Shown here piece by piece: positions 7,213-16,015 of a DNA stretch of 64,000 bases. The number at the start of each line of letters is the position of its first letter. The first letter of the stretch is position 1. The translations under genes and the position numbers were made by a program. Source of the DNA: Rhizobium croatiense (GTDB taxonomy: Bacteria; Pseudomonadota; Alphaproteobacteria; Rhizobiales; Rhizobiaceae). The notes under the pieces are model-generated. The model did no database searches. It was given only the letters and a program-made list of their open reading frames with translations, and had not been told where the DNA came from. The DNA is taken from the NCBI RefSeq assembly GCF_019793465.1, contig NZ_JAILYJ010000002.1, forward strand, positions 372,001-436,000, read 5' to 3'.

Positions 7213-8712
7213 ATGCTGGAACGCGCGACGAGGACGATCGGAATCGCGGCTCTGCTGCTTGCAGCCTATTTCGTGCTGAACGTCGGGCTACGACTGGCGC
7301 TTCCGCATTCGCTGGAGCTCGACGAGGCCGAGCAGTCCTTCTTCTCGCAATATCTGCTGGCGGGCTACGGCCCGCAGCCGCCCTTCTACAACTGGATGCA
7401 ATATGCCGTCGTTTCGGTGACGGGCATGTCGATCGGCGCGTTGATCGTGCCGAAGAATATCCTGCTCTTCCTGTGTTACCTCTTTTACGGCCTTGCCGGG
7501 CGCGAAGCACTGAAGGACCAGGCGCTCGCCGCCGTCGGCATGCTGGCGCTGATCACCCTGCCCCAGGTCTCCTACATGGCCCAGCAGGATCTCACCCACA
7601 CGACGGCGCTGCTCTTTGCCAGCTCCCTGTTCCTCTATGGCTTCTTCCGCACGCTCGACCGGCCAGGCGTCGGCAGCTATCTCCTGCTCGGGATTGCAAC
7701 GGGCATCGGGCTGATCTCGAAGTACAATTTTGCGCTGATGCCGGCGGTCGCGCTGATTGCCATCCTGCCTGACGCCGAATGGCGGCGCAGAGCGCTCGAC
7801 TGGCGCATGCTGATCGCGGTCGCCGTCGCGCTCGTCATCGTCCTGCCGCACGCGATCTGGCTGCAGGGCAATCTCGCATTCGCTTCCTCCGACACTCTGG
7901 TCAAGATGGCCGCCGGCAACGAACCCGCCGGCATCGTGCGGATTGGCAAAGGCATTCTCGCCTTTGTCGTCGCCATCCTCGCCTTTGCAGCACTCCCGGT
8001 CGCAATTTTCGCCGCCGCCTTTCGTCGGGATTTTGTCCTGATGCTTTCATCCCGAAACCGTTGGACCGGGATGATGGAGCGGATGATGGTTGCGAGCATC
8101 GCCGGAATCCTGCTGATCGTGCTGTTCACCGGTTCCACCACGGTGCGCGAGCGCTGGCTCGATCCGTTCCTGCTGGTGCTGCCGATCTACTTCCTGGCAA
8201 AGATGAAGGCGGCCGGGCTCGATCTTTCCGTCGGGCTGCGCCGCTTCCGGCCGGTGGTGCCGGTGCTGATGGCCTGTGTGCTGGTCGCGCTCGGCTTCCG
8301 CGTGGTCGGCGCCGGGCTGATCGGCACCTATAGCCGACCGAATGTGCCGATGGCCGATCTTGCCCGCGAAATGACCCGGCAGGCCGCACCCGCACTGGTG
8401 ATTGCCTCGGATCCCTATGTCGCCGGGAACATGCGTCTGCAGCTTCCCCATGTGCCCGTCGTCATCCCCGATTTTCCCGTTGCCGGCATTCCAGCCTACA
8501 CGACAGCAGGCGGACCGGTGCTGATCGTCTGGCGCGGCAAGAAGACGGCGACGGCGGCGGATGCCGTCATGCCGGAGCGGTTTTCATCGGCGCTGACGGC
8601 GGCGGGCATCACGCCGCAGGAGATCGGCGCCTTATCGCTTCCCTATTATTTCGGCCGCCAGGGCGATAATTTCGCACTCGGCTATGCCTGGGTTCGGCCG
8701 GGGGCCAGATAG
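7213..8712 (+). CDS. ArnT/RgtA-B-C-like family 39/83 glycosyltransferase, copy 2
   Basis: The 499-residue multi-pass membrane protein is clearly paralogous to the one at 4552. Both share MLER at the start, the [20 protein letters not shown] loop near residue 40, the QPPFYNW block and LISKYNFA near residue 175. It lies 12 bases after the rgtE-like gene and 1 base before copy 3, with no strong ribosome-binding site, so translation is probably coupled. It is expected to transfer galacturonic acid (or another sugar) from dodecaprenyl phosphate to LPS in the periplasm. Copy 1 and copy 2 look closer to each other than either is to copy 3. Confidence 0.82.
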   Translation: MLERATRTIGIAALLLAAYFVLNVGLRLALPHSLELDEAEQSFFSQYLLAGYGPQPPFYNWMQYAVVSVTGMSIGALIVPKNILLFLCYLFYGLAGREALKDQALAAVGMLALITLPQVSYMAQQDLTHTTALLFASSLFLYGFFRTLDRPGVGSYLLLGIATGIGLISKYNFALMPAVALIAILPDAEWRRRALDWRMLIAVAVALVIVLPHAIWLQGNLAFASSDTLVKMAAGNEPAGIVRIGKGILAFVVAILAFAALPVAIFAAAFRRDFVLMLSSRNRWTGMMERMMVASIAGILLIVLFTGSTTVRERWLDPFLLVLPIYFLAKMKAAGLDLSVGLRRFRPVVPVLMACVLVALGFRVVGAGLIGTYSRPNVPMADLAREMTRQAAPALVIASDPYVAGNMRLQLPHVPVVIPDFPVAGIPAYTTAGGPVLIVWRGKKTATAADAVMPERFSSALTAAGITPQEIGALSLPYYFGRQGDNFALGYAWVRPGAR

Positions 8713-8713
8713 A

Positions 8714-10201
8714 ATGATCAAGACCGGTCTTCGCGACGCGCGCTGGATTTTCGTGCTGCTGGCCGTCTATTTCACGATTCAGGTCGGTGTGCGGCTGGCA
8801 ACCTCGCATTCACTCGATCTCGACGAGGCCGAACAGGTTTTCCGCTCGCAATGGCTCGCCGCCGGTTACGGCCCGCAGCCGCCGTTCTACAACTGGCTGC
8901 AATATGCCGCCTTCCAGTTTGTCGGTGTTTCGCTTGTCGCGCTTTCGGTGGTGAAGAATCTCCTGCTGCTCAGCGCCTACCTGCTGTACGGCCTGACCGC
9001 GCGTCTCATTTTGCGCGACAAGGCGCTGGCGGCAATCGCGACGCTCGGATTGCTGACCATCCCGCAAATGGTTTTCGAGATGCAGCGAGACCTGACGCAC
9101 ACGGTCGCGGTCTTCTTCTCGGCCAGCATCTTCTTCTACGGCTTCATCCGCAGTCTGAAACAGCCGAGCCTTGCCTCCTACCTGATAACAGGCATCGGCA
9201 TCGGGTTCGGCCTGCTCGCCAAATATAATTTCGCCATCCTGCCGGCCGCGGCCTTGATCGGCGCGCTGGCGGATGCGCGCTGGCGGGGGCGGATCTTCGA
9301 CCGACGGCTGGCGGTGACCGCTATCGTTGCCCTCGTCATCACCCTGCCGCATCTCTTCTGGCTGAAGGACAATCTCGACTTCGCCACCGCCCGCACCCTG
9401 GAAAAGATGACCGCCAGCGACAATGCCAGCTATCCTATGCAGGTGGCCATGGGCGTCGGCTCGCTCGCTCTTGCCATCGTCAGCTTTGCCGGATTGACTG
9501 TGGCGGTGTTCGCCGTCGTCTTCGGCAAGAACCTTCGCCCGGCATTGGCCGCTCGGTCGGAATGGACGCGGCTTGTCGAGCGGATGATGCTCGTCTTCGT
9601 CATCGGCATTCTGTTTTTGATCGTCTTCGGCGGTGCTGCCGGCATCAAGGATCGCTGGCTGGTGCCGATGCTGTTCATCCTGCCGCTCTATTTCTGCCTG
9701 AAGATCGACGCCGCCGGCGTCGTGACCGACAAAGCGTTCCGGCGTTTCATGGCCGTCGTCGCCGTCATCATGATCGGCGTGCCGGCCGCCCTTTACGGCA
9801 GCGTCGCCGCCGCACGCTTCACCGGCCATTACGAACGGCTGAACCGGCCCTATGCGACGATGCTGGAAAGCTTGCGCAAACAGGCCGAACCGGCAGCGAT
9901 CCTTGCCGGCGACAGCCTGCTCGCCGGCAATCTCAGGCAGGATATCCCTGATGTGCCGGTCCTCTCCGTGGATTATCCCGGCTTCCGCCCGGATCTTAGC
10001 GGCCGGCAACCGCTGCTTCTCGTGTGGCTGATCCCGCCGAAGGGGGGAGGCGAAGGGCTTCCGCCGGCCATGGCTGAATGGCTCCGGGCCAATCTCGGCG
10101 CGTCCGCGCCTGAGGCATCGGTGATCGACGTGCCCTATTTCTATCAGCGCGGCGACGACCGCTACCGATTCGGGTATGCTTGGGTCAAGCAGCCAGACTG
10201 A
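8714..10201 (+). CDS. ArnT/RgtA-B-C-like family 39/83 glycosyltransferase, copy 3
   Basis: This 495-residue paralogue carries [20 protein letters not shown] near residue 40, the QPPFYNW block and LLAKYNFA near residue 175. Compared with copies 1 and 2 it has Val-Phe-Arg in place of Ser-Phe-Phe/Tyr after the acidic motif and a distinct C-terminal soluble part, which suggests a different acceptor. ATG 8714 follows the stop of copy 2 by one base, so this is the last gene of the rgtE operon. Downstream lies an aminotransferase remnant and a palindromic repeat. Confidence 0.82.
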   Translation: MIKTGLRDARWIFVLLAVYFTIQVGVRLATSHSLDLDEAEQVFRSQWLAAGYGPQPPFYNWLQYAAFQFVGVSLVALSVVKNLLLLSAYLLYGLTARLILRDKALAAIATLGLLTIPQMVFEMQRDLTHTVAVFFSASIFFYGFIRSLKQPSLASYLITGIGIGFGLLAKYNFAILPAAALIGALADARWRGRIFDRRLAVTAIVALVITLPHLFWLKDNLDFATARTLEKMTASDNASYPMQVAMGVGSLALAIVSFAGLTVAVFAVVFGKNLRPALAARSEWTRLVERMMLVFVIGILFLIVFGGAAGIKDRWLVPMLFILPLYFCLKIDAAGVVTDKAFRRFMAVVAVIMIGVPAALYGSVAAARFTGHYERLNRPYATMLESLRKQAEPAAILAGDSLLAGNLRQDIPDVPVLSVDYPGFRPDLSGRQPLLLVWLIPPKGGGEGLPPAMAEWLRANLGASAPEASVIDVPYFYQRGDDRYRFGYAWVKQPD

Positions 10202-10204
10202 GTG

Positions 10205-10300
10205 AAATAGGAGTACGGCGGTCGCGTAGACCGAATGGCCAGAATAGGTATAGCCGTGATTAAAGTGGTCGACCTCGTTGATCTGCACATGGGCTATCGT
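10205..10300 (-). pseudogene. Remnant of a class III aminotransferase gene
   Basis: On the minus strand this stretch reads QINEVDHFNHGYTYSGHS, matching LINEVGEFNHGFTYSGHP of the intact aminotransferase at 10714-12081. At DNA level 10240-10290 and about 11110-11160 are largely identical. The similarity covers only about 30 codons and then ends. No start, PLP lysine or other domains remain. It is best explained as the leftover of a duplicated or recombined copy of the neighbouring gene. Confidence 0.7.
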
Positions 10301-10414
10301 CCGCCTTTTCACCAAAGTCAGCTAGGCTGTGACTGGCATTGTCTGGTTTCGCTAGCGGATGCGTCGCTGACACGGGCGCCTGCGCTGTGAAGGGTCTCTC
10401 CTGCCCACCCCACC

Positions 10415-10506
10415 CTCCGTCATGCTCGGCCTTGAGCCGAGCATCCACACCGCATCCATTAGCTGCAGTCGCATGGATCCCAGGCTCAAGGCCTGGGATG
10501 ACGGAG
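10415..10506. repeat. Palindromic intergenic repeat with two inner hairpins
   Basis: The outer arms CTCCGTCAT (10415-10423) and ATGACGGAG (10498-10506) are inverted. Inside are two perfect hairpins: TGCTCGGC/GCCGAGCA (10423-10443) and ATCCCAGGC/GCCTGGGAT (10477-10499), each with a 5-base loop. This is a REP-like mosaic of the sort common between genes in Rhizobiales. The remaining 207 bases to 10713 hold no gene that I can support. Confidence 0.75.
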
Positions 10507-10713
10507 AGAGTGGGGTTGGCGTTCTCACCAAACTCGCCGCCGGCGTACGGAGACACACCACAGCGGGTGCTTCATTAGGCCAGCCTTGCTACTCCGTTCC
10601 TCACCCGTGTTTCAGGCGGGGGCGTCAATAGTGCGATACCACCGGAGCGCGGGCAGCGTTGCGAAGCGCCTGATTATCGCCCATCCGCAACAGACCTGGT
10701 CGGCTGAGCGAAA

Positions 10714-12081
10714 TCACGCTTTCAGTTCCTTCCACGCCGCATCCAGCGCTAGTTTGGTAATCCTGGCCATCTCGTCCACCTCCGCGTGGCTGATGACGAG
10801 TGGCGGCGAGGCCAGCATGCGGTCGCCGGTGGCGCGCAGCACGAGGCCGTTCGCCAGCGCGTGGTTGCGCACCAGCGCGCCGACCTGATCGGGCTTCTCA
10901 TAACGCGTGCGCGTGCTCTTATCGGCGGCAAGCTGCAAGCCGCCCATCAGGCCGATGCTGACGGCCTCGCCGACCAGGTCATGTTCGCCGAGCGCTGCCC
11001 AGGCGCTGCCGAAATAGGGGCCGATATCGTCGCGCACGCGTTCGACCAGCCCCTCCGCCTCGATGATGCGGAGGTTTTCGAGGGCGGCCACCGCACAGAC
11101 CGGGTGGCCGGAATAGGTGAAGCCGTGGTTGAACTCGCCGACCTCGTTGATCAGCACATCGGCAATCCTATCGCTGACGAGCACGCCGCCGATCGGCAGA
11201 TAGCCGGAGGAAAGCCCCTTGGCGATCGGCGCAAGATCCGGCTCGACGCCGAAATGCTGGTGGCCGAACCAGGCGCCCAACCGGCCGAAACCGCAGATCA
11301 CCTCGTCGGTCACCAGCAGGATATTGCGCGCCTTGCAGATGCGGTCGATCTCCGGCCAATAGGTTTCCGGCGGGATGATTACGCCGGCAGCCCCCTGCAC
11401 CGGCTCGGCGACGAAGGCGGCGACGTTTTCCTCGCCCAGCTCATCGATCTTCGCTTCGAGTTCGCGGGCGACCTTCAGCCCGAATTCATCAGGCGAGAGA
11501 TCGCCGCCCTCGCCGTACCAATAGGGCTGGCCGATATGGACGATTCCAGGGATCGGCAGGTCGCCCTGCTCGTGCATGTATTTCATGCCGCCGAGACTGG
11601 CGCCGGCGACGGTCGACCCGTGATAGCCGTTCTTTCTCGCGATGACGATCTTCTTCGACGGCTTGCCGACGGCGCTCCAATAGACACGGGCCATGCGGAA
11701 CCAGGTGTCGTTCGCCTCCGAGCCGGAGCCGGTGAAGAAGATATGGTTGAAACGCGCGCCGGCGTGCGACGTCACCTTCTGCGCCAGCAGCGCCGTCGGC
11801 GTCGAGGTCGTGCCGAAGAAGGTGTTGTAATAGGGCAGCTCGTTCATCTGCCTTGCGACGGCCTCAGCGATCTCGCGTCGGCCATAGCCGATATTGACGC
11901 ACCAGAGGCCGGCGAAGCCGTCGAGATATTTCCGGCCGCGATCATCGAAGATATAGACGCCCTCGCCGCGCTGGATGACGCGGGCGCCATCGGCATTCAG
12001 CTTCTTCATGTCGGCGAAGGGGTGCAGATGATGGGCTGCGTCTATCGCGGCAAGGTTCGAGGGCGGGTAAGTATCGGGCAT
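10714..12081 (-). CDS. Class III PLP-dependent aminotransferase (putrescine/omega-amine type)
   Basis: The 455-residue cytoplasmic enzyme has the full fold-type I class III layout: GSGSEANDTWFRM near residue 120, the aspartate of LLVTDEVICGFGR near 260, and the PLP lysine in LAPIAKGLSSGYLPIGG near 290. Close relatives (SpuC-type or aspartate aminotransferase family) transfer the amino group of putrescine, GABA or beta-alanine to pyruvate or 2-oxoglutarate. It diverges from a glutamine-synthetase-like gene with 83 bases between the starts, which supports a role in gamma-glutamyl-putrescine or related amine catabolism (inference). Substrate cannot be decided from sequence. Confidence 0.85.
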   Translation of the reverse strand: MPDTYPPSNLAAIDAAHHLHPFADMKKLNADGARVIQRGEGVYIFDDRGRKYLDGFAGLWCVNIGYGRREIAEAVARQMNELPYYNTFFGTTSTPTALLAQKVTSHAGARFNHIFFTGSGSEANDTWFRMARVYWSAVGKPSKKIVIARKNGYHGSTVAGASLGGMKYMHEQGDLPIPGIVHIGQPYWYGEGGDLSPDEFGLKVARELEAKIDELGEENVAAFVAEPVQGAAGVIIPPETYWPEIDRICKARNILLVTDEVICGFGRLGAWFGHQHFGVEPDLAPIAKGLSSGYLPIGGVLVSDRIADVLINEVGEFNHGFTYSGHPVCAVAALENLRIIEAEGLVERVRDDIGPYFGSAWAALGEHDLVGEAVSIGLMGGLQLAADKSTRTRYEKPDQVGALVRNHALANGLVLRATGDRMLASPPLVISHAEVDEMARITKLALDAAWKELKA

Positions 12082-12164
12082 GGCTGGTGAAAGACCCTCG
12101 CGGATTGAAAGGCTGCTATCGATGGGACAGGAGCTTGGCCTTGTCCCGGAGGATTTTCAAGGTC

Positions 12165-13514
12165 ATGGCGAGCGACAGGATGGACGGCAAGGCCGGTGGC
12201 GACCCGCGTTTCGAGATCCTGATCGTCGGCATGAACGGCGAGCTGCGCGGCAAGCAGCTTCCATCAGGCGCCGAAGGCAAGGTCTGGGCCGGTGAGATCC
12301 GCTTGCCGACGTCGACGCAGTCGCTCGATATCTGGGGCGACGACAATGACAACATTACCGGCCTGTCGCTGACGATCGGCGATCCCGACGGCATGGTCGT
12401 CGCCGACCGGCGCAGCCTTGCGCCGATGCCCTGGGCGCCGGAGGGCTCGATGCAGGTGCTCGCCACCATGTGTGAATTCGACGGCAGCCCGAGCTTCATG
12501 GATCCGCGCGCCATCCTCGCTTCGGTGGTCGAGCGCTATCGCAGCCGCGGGCTGACGCCTGTCGTCGCCACCGAGCTGGAATTCTACGTGATGTCAGGGG
12601 ACTGGCGCGAAACCGGGAGTCCCTCCCCGCCCGAAAGCCTTACCTATCGCGGCGAACCGAACGGCTTTCAGCTCTACGACATGAGCGCCGTCGATGCGCT
12701 CGAGGACTATCTGCAGACGCTCAAGGCCTACGCCAAGGCGCAGGGACTGCCGGCGGATGCGACGACAGCGGAATTCGGCCCGGGCCAGTTCGAGGTCAAT
12801 CTCATGCATCGCGCCAATGCGCTGGCCGCCGCCGACGATTGCCTCTATCTCAAGCGCATCGCCGAACAGGCGGCGCGCCGCCACGGGCTGAAATCGACCT
12901 GCATGGCCAAGCCCTATTCCGAGCCTGCCGGTTCCGGTCTGCATGTTCATGCCAGCGTCATCGATAGCCAGGGCCGCAACATCCTCGATGCCAAGGGCGG
13001 CGAGCCGAAGCTGTTGAAATCGGTCACAGCCGGTCTGCTCGCCAGCATGCGCGCGGCGCAGCTGATCTTCGCGCCCTTCGCCAATTCCTACCGCCGCTTC
13101 CAGCCGGGCTCCTTCGCGCCGGTCGATCTGACCTGGGGCAGCGGTCACCGCGGCACGGCGATCCGCATCCCTGACAAGGACGGGCCGGCCGCGCGTATCG
13201 AGCACCGCGTCGCCGGCGCCGATGCCAATCCCTATCTGCTACTCGCGGCAATCCTCGGCGGCATGCTGAATGGGCTCGACCGAGAACTCGACCCCGGCGA
13301 GGAGACAACGCCTTCATACACGCCCGCGAATACGACGCGGCTGACACATGATTTCCTCAGCGCGGTCGAGACGTTCCGCACGTCGCCTTTCATCGCCGAC
13401 ATCTTCGGCGCACGTTACCAGGCACTCTACGGCGACACCAAGCGCAAGGAAGCGCTTGCGTATTTCAGCACCGTCTCGGATTTCGACTATCGCACCTATC
13501 TGCCGCGGCTCTGA
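12165..13514 (+). CDS. Glutamine synthetase family protein (PuuA-like)
   Basis: The 449-residue protein has the catalytic barrel of glutamine synthetases: ATELEFYV near residue 140, EFGPGQFEVNL near 205, SGLHVHASV near 265 and a late arginine-rich ARIEHRVAGADANPYL segment near 345. It lacks the Tyr adenylylation loop of GlnA and resembles gamma-glutamylputrescine synthetases and other non-assimilatory forms. ATG 12165 is chosen, with GGAGG about 11 bases upstream; an upstream in-frame ATG at 12087 gives an extension unlike the family. It lies divergent to an amine aminotransferase, so the two probably act in one catabolic route. Confidence 0.82.
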   Translation: MASDRMDGKAGGDPRFEILIVGMNGELRGKQLPSGAEGKVWAGEIRLPTSTQSLDIWGDDNDNITGLSLTIGDPDGMVVADRRSLAPMPWAPEGSMQVLATMCEFDGSPSFMDPRAILASVVERYRSRGLTPVVATELEFYVMSGDWRETGSPSPPESLTYRGEPNGFQLYDMSAVDALEDYLQTLKAYAKAQGLPADATTAEFGPGQFEVNLMHRANALAAADDCLYLKRIAEQAARRHGLKSTCMAKPYSEPAGSGLHVHASVIDSQGRNILDAKGGEPKLLKSVTAGLLASMRAAQLIFAPFANSYRRFQPGSFAPVDLTWGSGHRGTAIRIPDKDGPAARIEHRVAGADANPYLLLAAILGGMLNGLDRELDPGEETTPSYTPANTTRLTHDFLSAVETFRTSPFIADIFGARYQALYGDTKRKEALAYFSTVSDFDYRTYLPRL

Positions 13515-13549
13515 GGCTTATGCCGCGCCGACTTACGCAGCCGGCCGAC

Positions 13550-14494
13550 TTACGCAGCGGGCTCGCGGCGTTCGTCCTCATTCACCTGAGCGGCGAGCCC
13601 CTGCTTGACGAGGACTTTCAGCTCCCCCGGGTGCAGTTGGATCGAGACGTCGCGTGCGAGCGGCAGCAACTCGCCGTCCATGACGCAATTGGCCTTGGAG
13701 CGCAGTTTCGGGAAGTGCAGGTGCACTTCGGCCGGGTGCATCACCATGACGTCGGCATTCTCGCGGACCTTGCCGCGCAGCATGTCGATGGCAAGGCGGG
13801 CGACACCGAGGGGCTTCAAAGGATTTGCCGTATAGAAGCCGAGTTCGCCGCTTCTGAGATTATCGGCGTAGAGCAGCGCGTTCTCGCCGAATGGATTGTT
13901 GGAGACCGAGACCGCGGACACCCAGCGGCGCTCGCGCATCCCGGCCGCCTCGAACTCGACCTCGAACTCGGGCGGATTGAAGATCACTCCGAGAGCGGCT
14001 TTGGTGCTCGCCCGGATCTTGCCCAGCCTGGAACGATAGCTATAGGCGTTGCGGTAGCGCACCATGCGGGCATGCAGGCCGGCGGAAAACTGGTGAATGA
14101 AGGGCCGGCCATTGGCGCTGGCGATATCGACATTGTCGATCTCGCCGGTCGCAAGCACATCGAGGGCCTGCCAGATATCGAGCGGCACGCGCAGCGAGCG
14201 GGCAAAGAGGTTCATCGTACCGGCCGGCACGACGCCGAGGGCAATGCCGTTTTTCCAGGCGATCGATGCCGCCGCCGAAATCGTGCCGTCGCCGCCGCCG
14301 GCGACGATGCCGTCAATATCGTCGCGTCTGGCGGCCCGCTCCATGGCGGGAATAATCTCCTTGCCGGAGAAAACGATGGCTTCGAAATCGTGCCCTGCTT
14401 CGCGGAAAGCCGCCTCCGCCCTCTTCTCGTAGGCCAGCATGTCGGTGGTCCTGAAGGTGCCGCCGTCGCGATTAAAATAGCCTACAAGCTTCAT
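13550..14494 (-). CDS. Diacylglycerol/lipid kinase family protein
   Basis: The 314-residue protein has the DAGK catalytic domain with the nucleotide-binding signature IVAGGGDGTISA near residue 63, GVVPAGTMNLFARSLRVPLD near 90 and an all-beta C-terminal half. Members phosphorylate diacylglycerol, sphingoid or related lipids at the inner membrane face. The ATG at 14494 gives the normal family start (MKLVGYFNRDGG); an upstream frame extension is not family-like. The gene is transcribed toward the glutamine-synthetase-like gene and away from an MFS gene, and a TGCA-rich region lies upstream. Confidence 0.85.
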   Translation of the reverse strand: MKLVGYFNRDGGTFRTTDMLAYEKRAEAAFREAGHDFEAIVFSGKEIIPAMERAARRDDIDGIVAGGGDGTISAAASIAWKNGIALGVVPAGTMNLFARSLRVPLDIWQALDVLATGEIDNVDIASANGRPFIHQFSAGLHARMVRYRNAYSYRSRLGKIRASTKAALGVIFNPPEFEVEFEAAGMRERRWVSAVSVSNNPFGENALLYADNLRSGELGFYTANPLKPLGVARLAIDMLRGKVRENADVMVMHPAEVHLHFPKLRSKANCVMDGELLPLARDVSIQLHPGELKVLVKQGLAAQVNEDERREPAA

Positions 14495-14598
14495 GAGGCC
14501 TCCCTTCTCTGGCGCGGAACTGCTCCTGCCTTGCTCCTGAGATGGTTGCGGTATCGGCGATTTCAAGCGCCGGCGCTTTTCCTCAGAAGAGCCAGAAA

Positions 14599-14655
14599 TG
14601 CAAAAATTGCAACAGACATATGCACATAACAGGACGCTGCACTGCAAAAAATGCA
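14599..14655. promoter_or_regulatory. Cluster of TGCA words between lipid kinase and MFS genes
   Basis: Six TGCA tetramers occur in 57 bases (14599, 14608, 14621, 14638, 14643, 14652), including ATGCAAAAATTGCAA and CTGCACTGCAAAAAATGCA. That density is far above chance. A TGC-rich operator of the PhaR/AniA type is one possibility, but this is inference from memory. The region serves the divergent lipid kinase (start 14494) and MFS (start 14786) genes. Confidence 0.4.
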
Positions 14656-14785
14656 CTCGACGCCGGCAGGGACCTCACGGATAGATAGAGGTTCCCAATA
14701 CCTCTCCACGTCCTGCCGTTCCAAACGATCGCCCGCCTCCGCGCCAGGGCCATTGCCAAGCAGAGAACCGTCTCAAGGAGCTCTC

Positions 14786-16015
14786 GTGAGCCAGATCGCG
14801 ATCAATGAACCCGTCGAAATCCAGCCGGCTGCCGAACTGCCGTCGGCGACGACTGTAGCCTTGGTTCAACTGGCGCTTGCCTGCGGCGGCTTCGGCATCG
14901 GCACCGGCGAATTCGCCATCATGGGACTGCTGCCCAATGTCGCCGAAACCTTCTCGGTGACGACGCCGCAGGCCGGCTATGTCATCAGCGCCTATGCGCT
15001 CGGGGTCGTCATCGGCGCACCGGTCATCGCCGTGCTCGCCGCCAAGATGGCGCGCCGCACGCTGCTGTTGACGCTGATGCTGGTCTTTGCCGCCGGCAAC
15101 ATTCTCAGCGCCGTCGCGCCGACCTTCGAGACCTTCACTCTGCTGCGCTTCGTCAGCGGCCTGCCGCATGGCGCCTATTTCGGCGTTGCGGCCTTGGTCG
15201 CCGCCTCGATGGTGCCGGTACATCGGCGCGCACGCGCGGTCGGGCGCGTCATGCTCGGATTGACAGTGGCCACCCTTCTCGGCACGCCGGCAACAACGCT
15301 CTTCGGCCAATCGCTCGACTGGCAGGTGGCATTTCTGACAGTCGGTGTCGTCGGCCTGCTGACGGTGGCGTTGATCTGGTTCCACGTTCCGAAGGACAGG
15401 GTTTCCGAAGAAGCGAGCTTCCTGCGCGAACTTGGCGCCTTCCGCCGGCCGCAAGTCTGGCTGACGCTCGGCATCGCCGCCGTCGGCTATGGCGGCATGT
15501 TCGCCATGTTCAGCTACATCGCCTCGACGACGACCGAGGTGGCGATGCTGCCGGAAACCGCGGTTCCGATCATGCTGGTGCTGTTCGGCGTCGGCATGAA
15601 CGCCGGCAATTTCATCGGCTCGTGGCTGGCCGACAAGTCGCTGCTCGGCACGATCGGCGGCTCGCTCGTCTATAATATAGTCGTGCTGACCACCTTCTCG
15701 CTGACCGCCGCCAACCCCTATATGCTCGGCCTCTCGGTCTTCCTCGTCGGCTGCGGTTTCGCCGCAGGCCCGGCGCTGCAGACGCGGCTGATGGATGTCG
15801 CCGCCGATGCGCAGACGCTTGCCGCCGCCTCCAATCATTCCGCCTTCAACGTCGCCAATGCGCTCGGCGCCTGGCTGGGTGGTCTCGTCATCGCCTGGGG
15901 CTATGGTTTTGCGGCAACCGGTTATGTCGGCGCCGCACTCTCCTTCCTCGGTCTTTTCGTCTTTGCAGCCTCGCTACGCCTGGAGCGCCGCAGTGGGCGC
16001 GTCGAAGCCCTCTGA
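14786..16015 (+). CDS. MFS transporter, DHA1 family (AraJ/YdhP-like exporter)
   Basis: The 409-residue protein has 12 predicted membrane segments and the DHA1-type start GIGTGEFAIMGLLPNVAETF near residue 35, the motif used by arabinose-efflux and YdhP/Cmr-like permeases. A GTG at 14786 is chosen because AAGGAG lies 6 bases upstream; earlier in-frame codons give a basic, non-family extension. It probably exports a small molecule using the proton gradient; the substrate is unknown. Its 3' end overlaps the convergent HxlR gene by 42 bases. Confidence 0.85.
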   Translation: MSQIAINEPVEIQPAAELPSATTVALVQLALACGGFGIGTGEFAIMGLLPNVAETFSVTTPQAGYVISAYALGVVIGAPVIAVLAAKMARRTLLLTLMLVFAAGNILSAVAPTFETFTLLRFVSGLPHGAYFGVAALVAASMVPVHRRARAVGRVMLGLTVATLLGTPATTLFGQSLDWQVAFLTVGVVGLLTVALIWFHVPKDRVSEEASFLRELGAFRRPQVWLTLGIAAVGYGGMFAMFSYIASTTTEVAMLPETAVPIMLVLFGVGMNAGNFIGSWLADKSLLGTIGGSLVYNIVVLTTFSLTAANPYMLGLSVFLVGCGFAAGPALQTRLMDVAADAQTLAAASNHSAFNVANALGAWLGGLVIAWGYGFAATGYVGAALSFLGLFVFAASLRLERRSGRVEAL

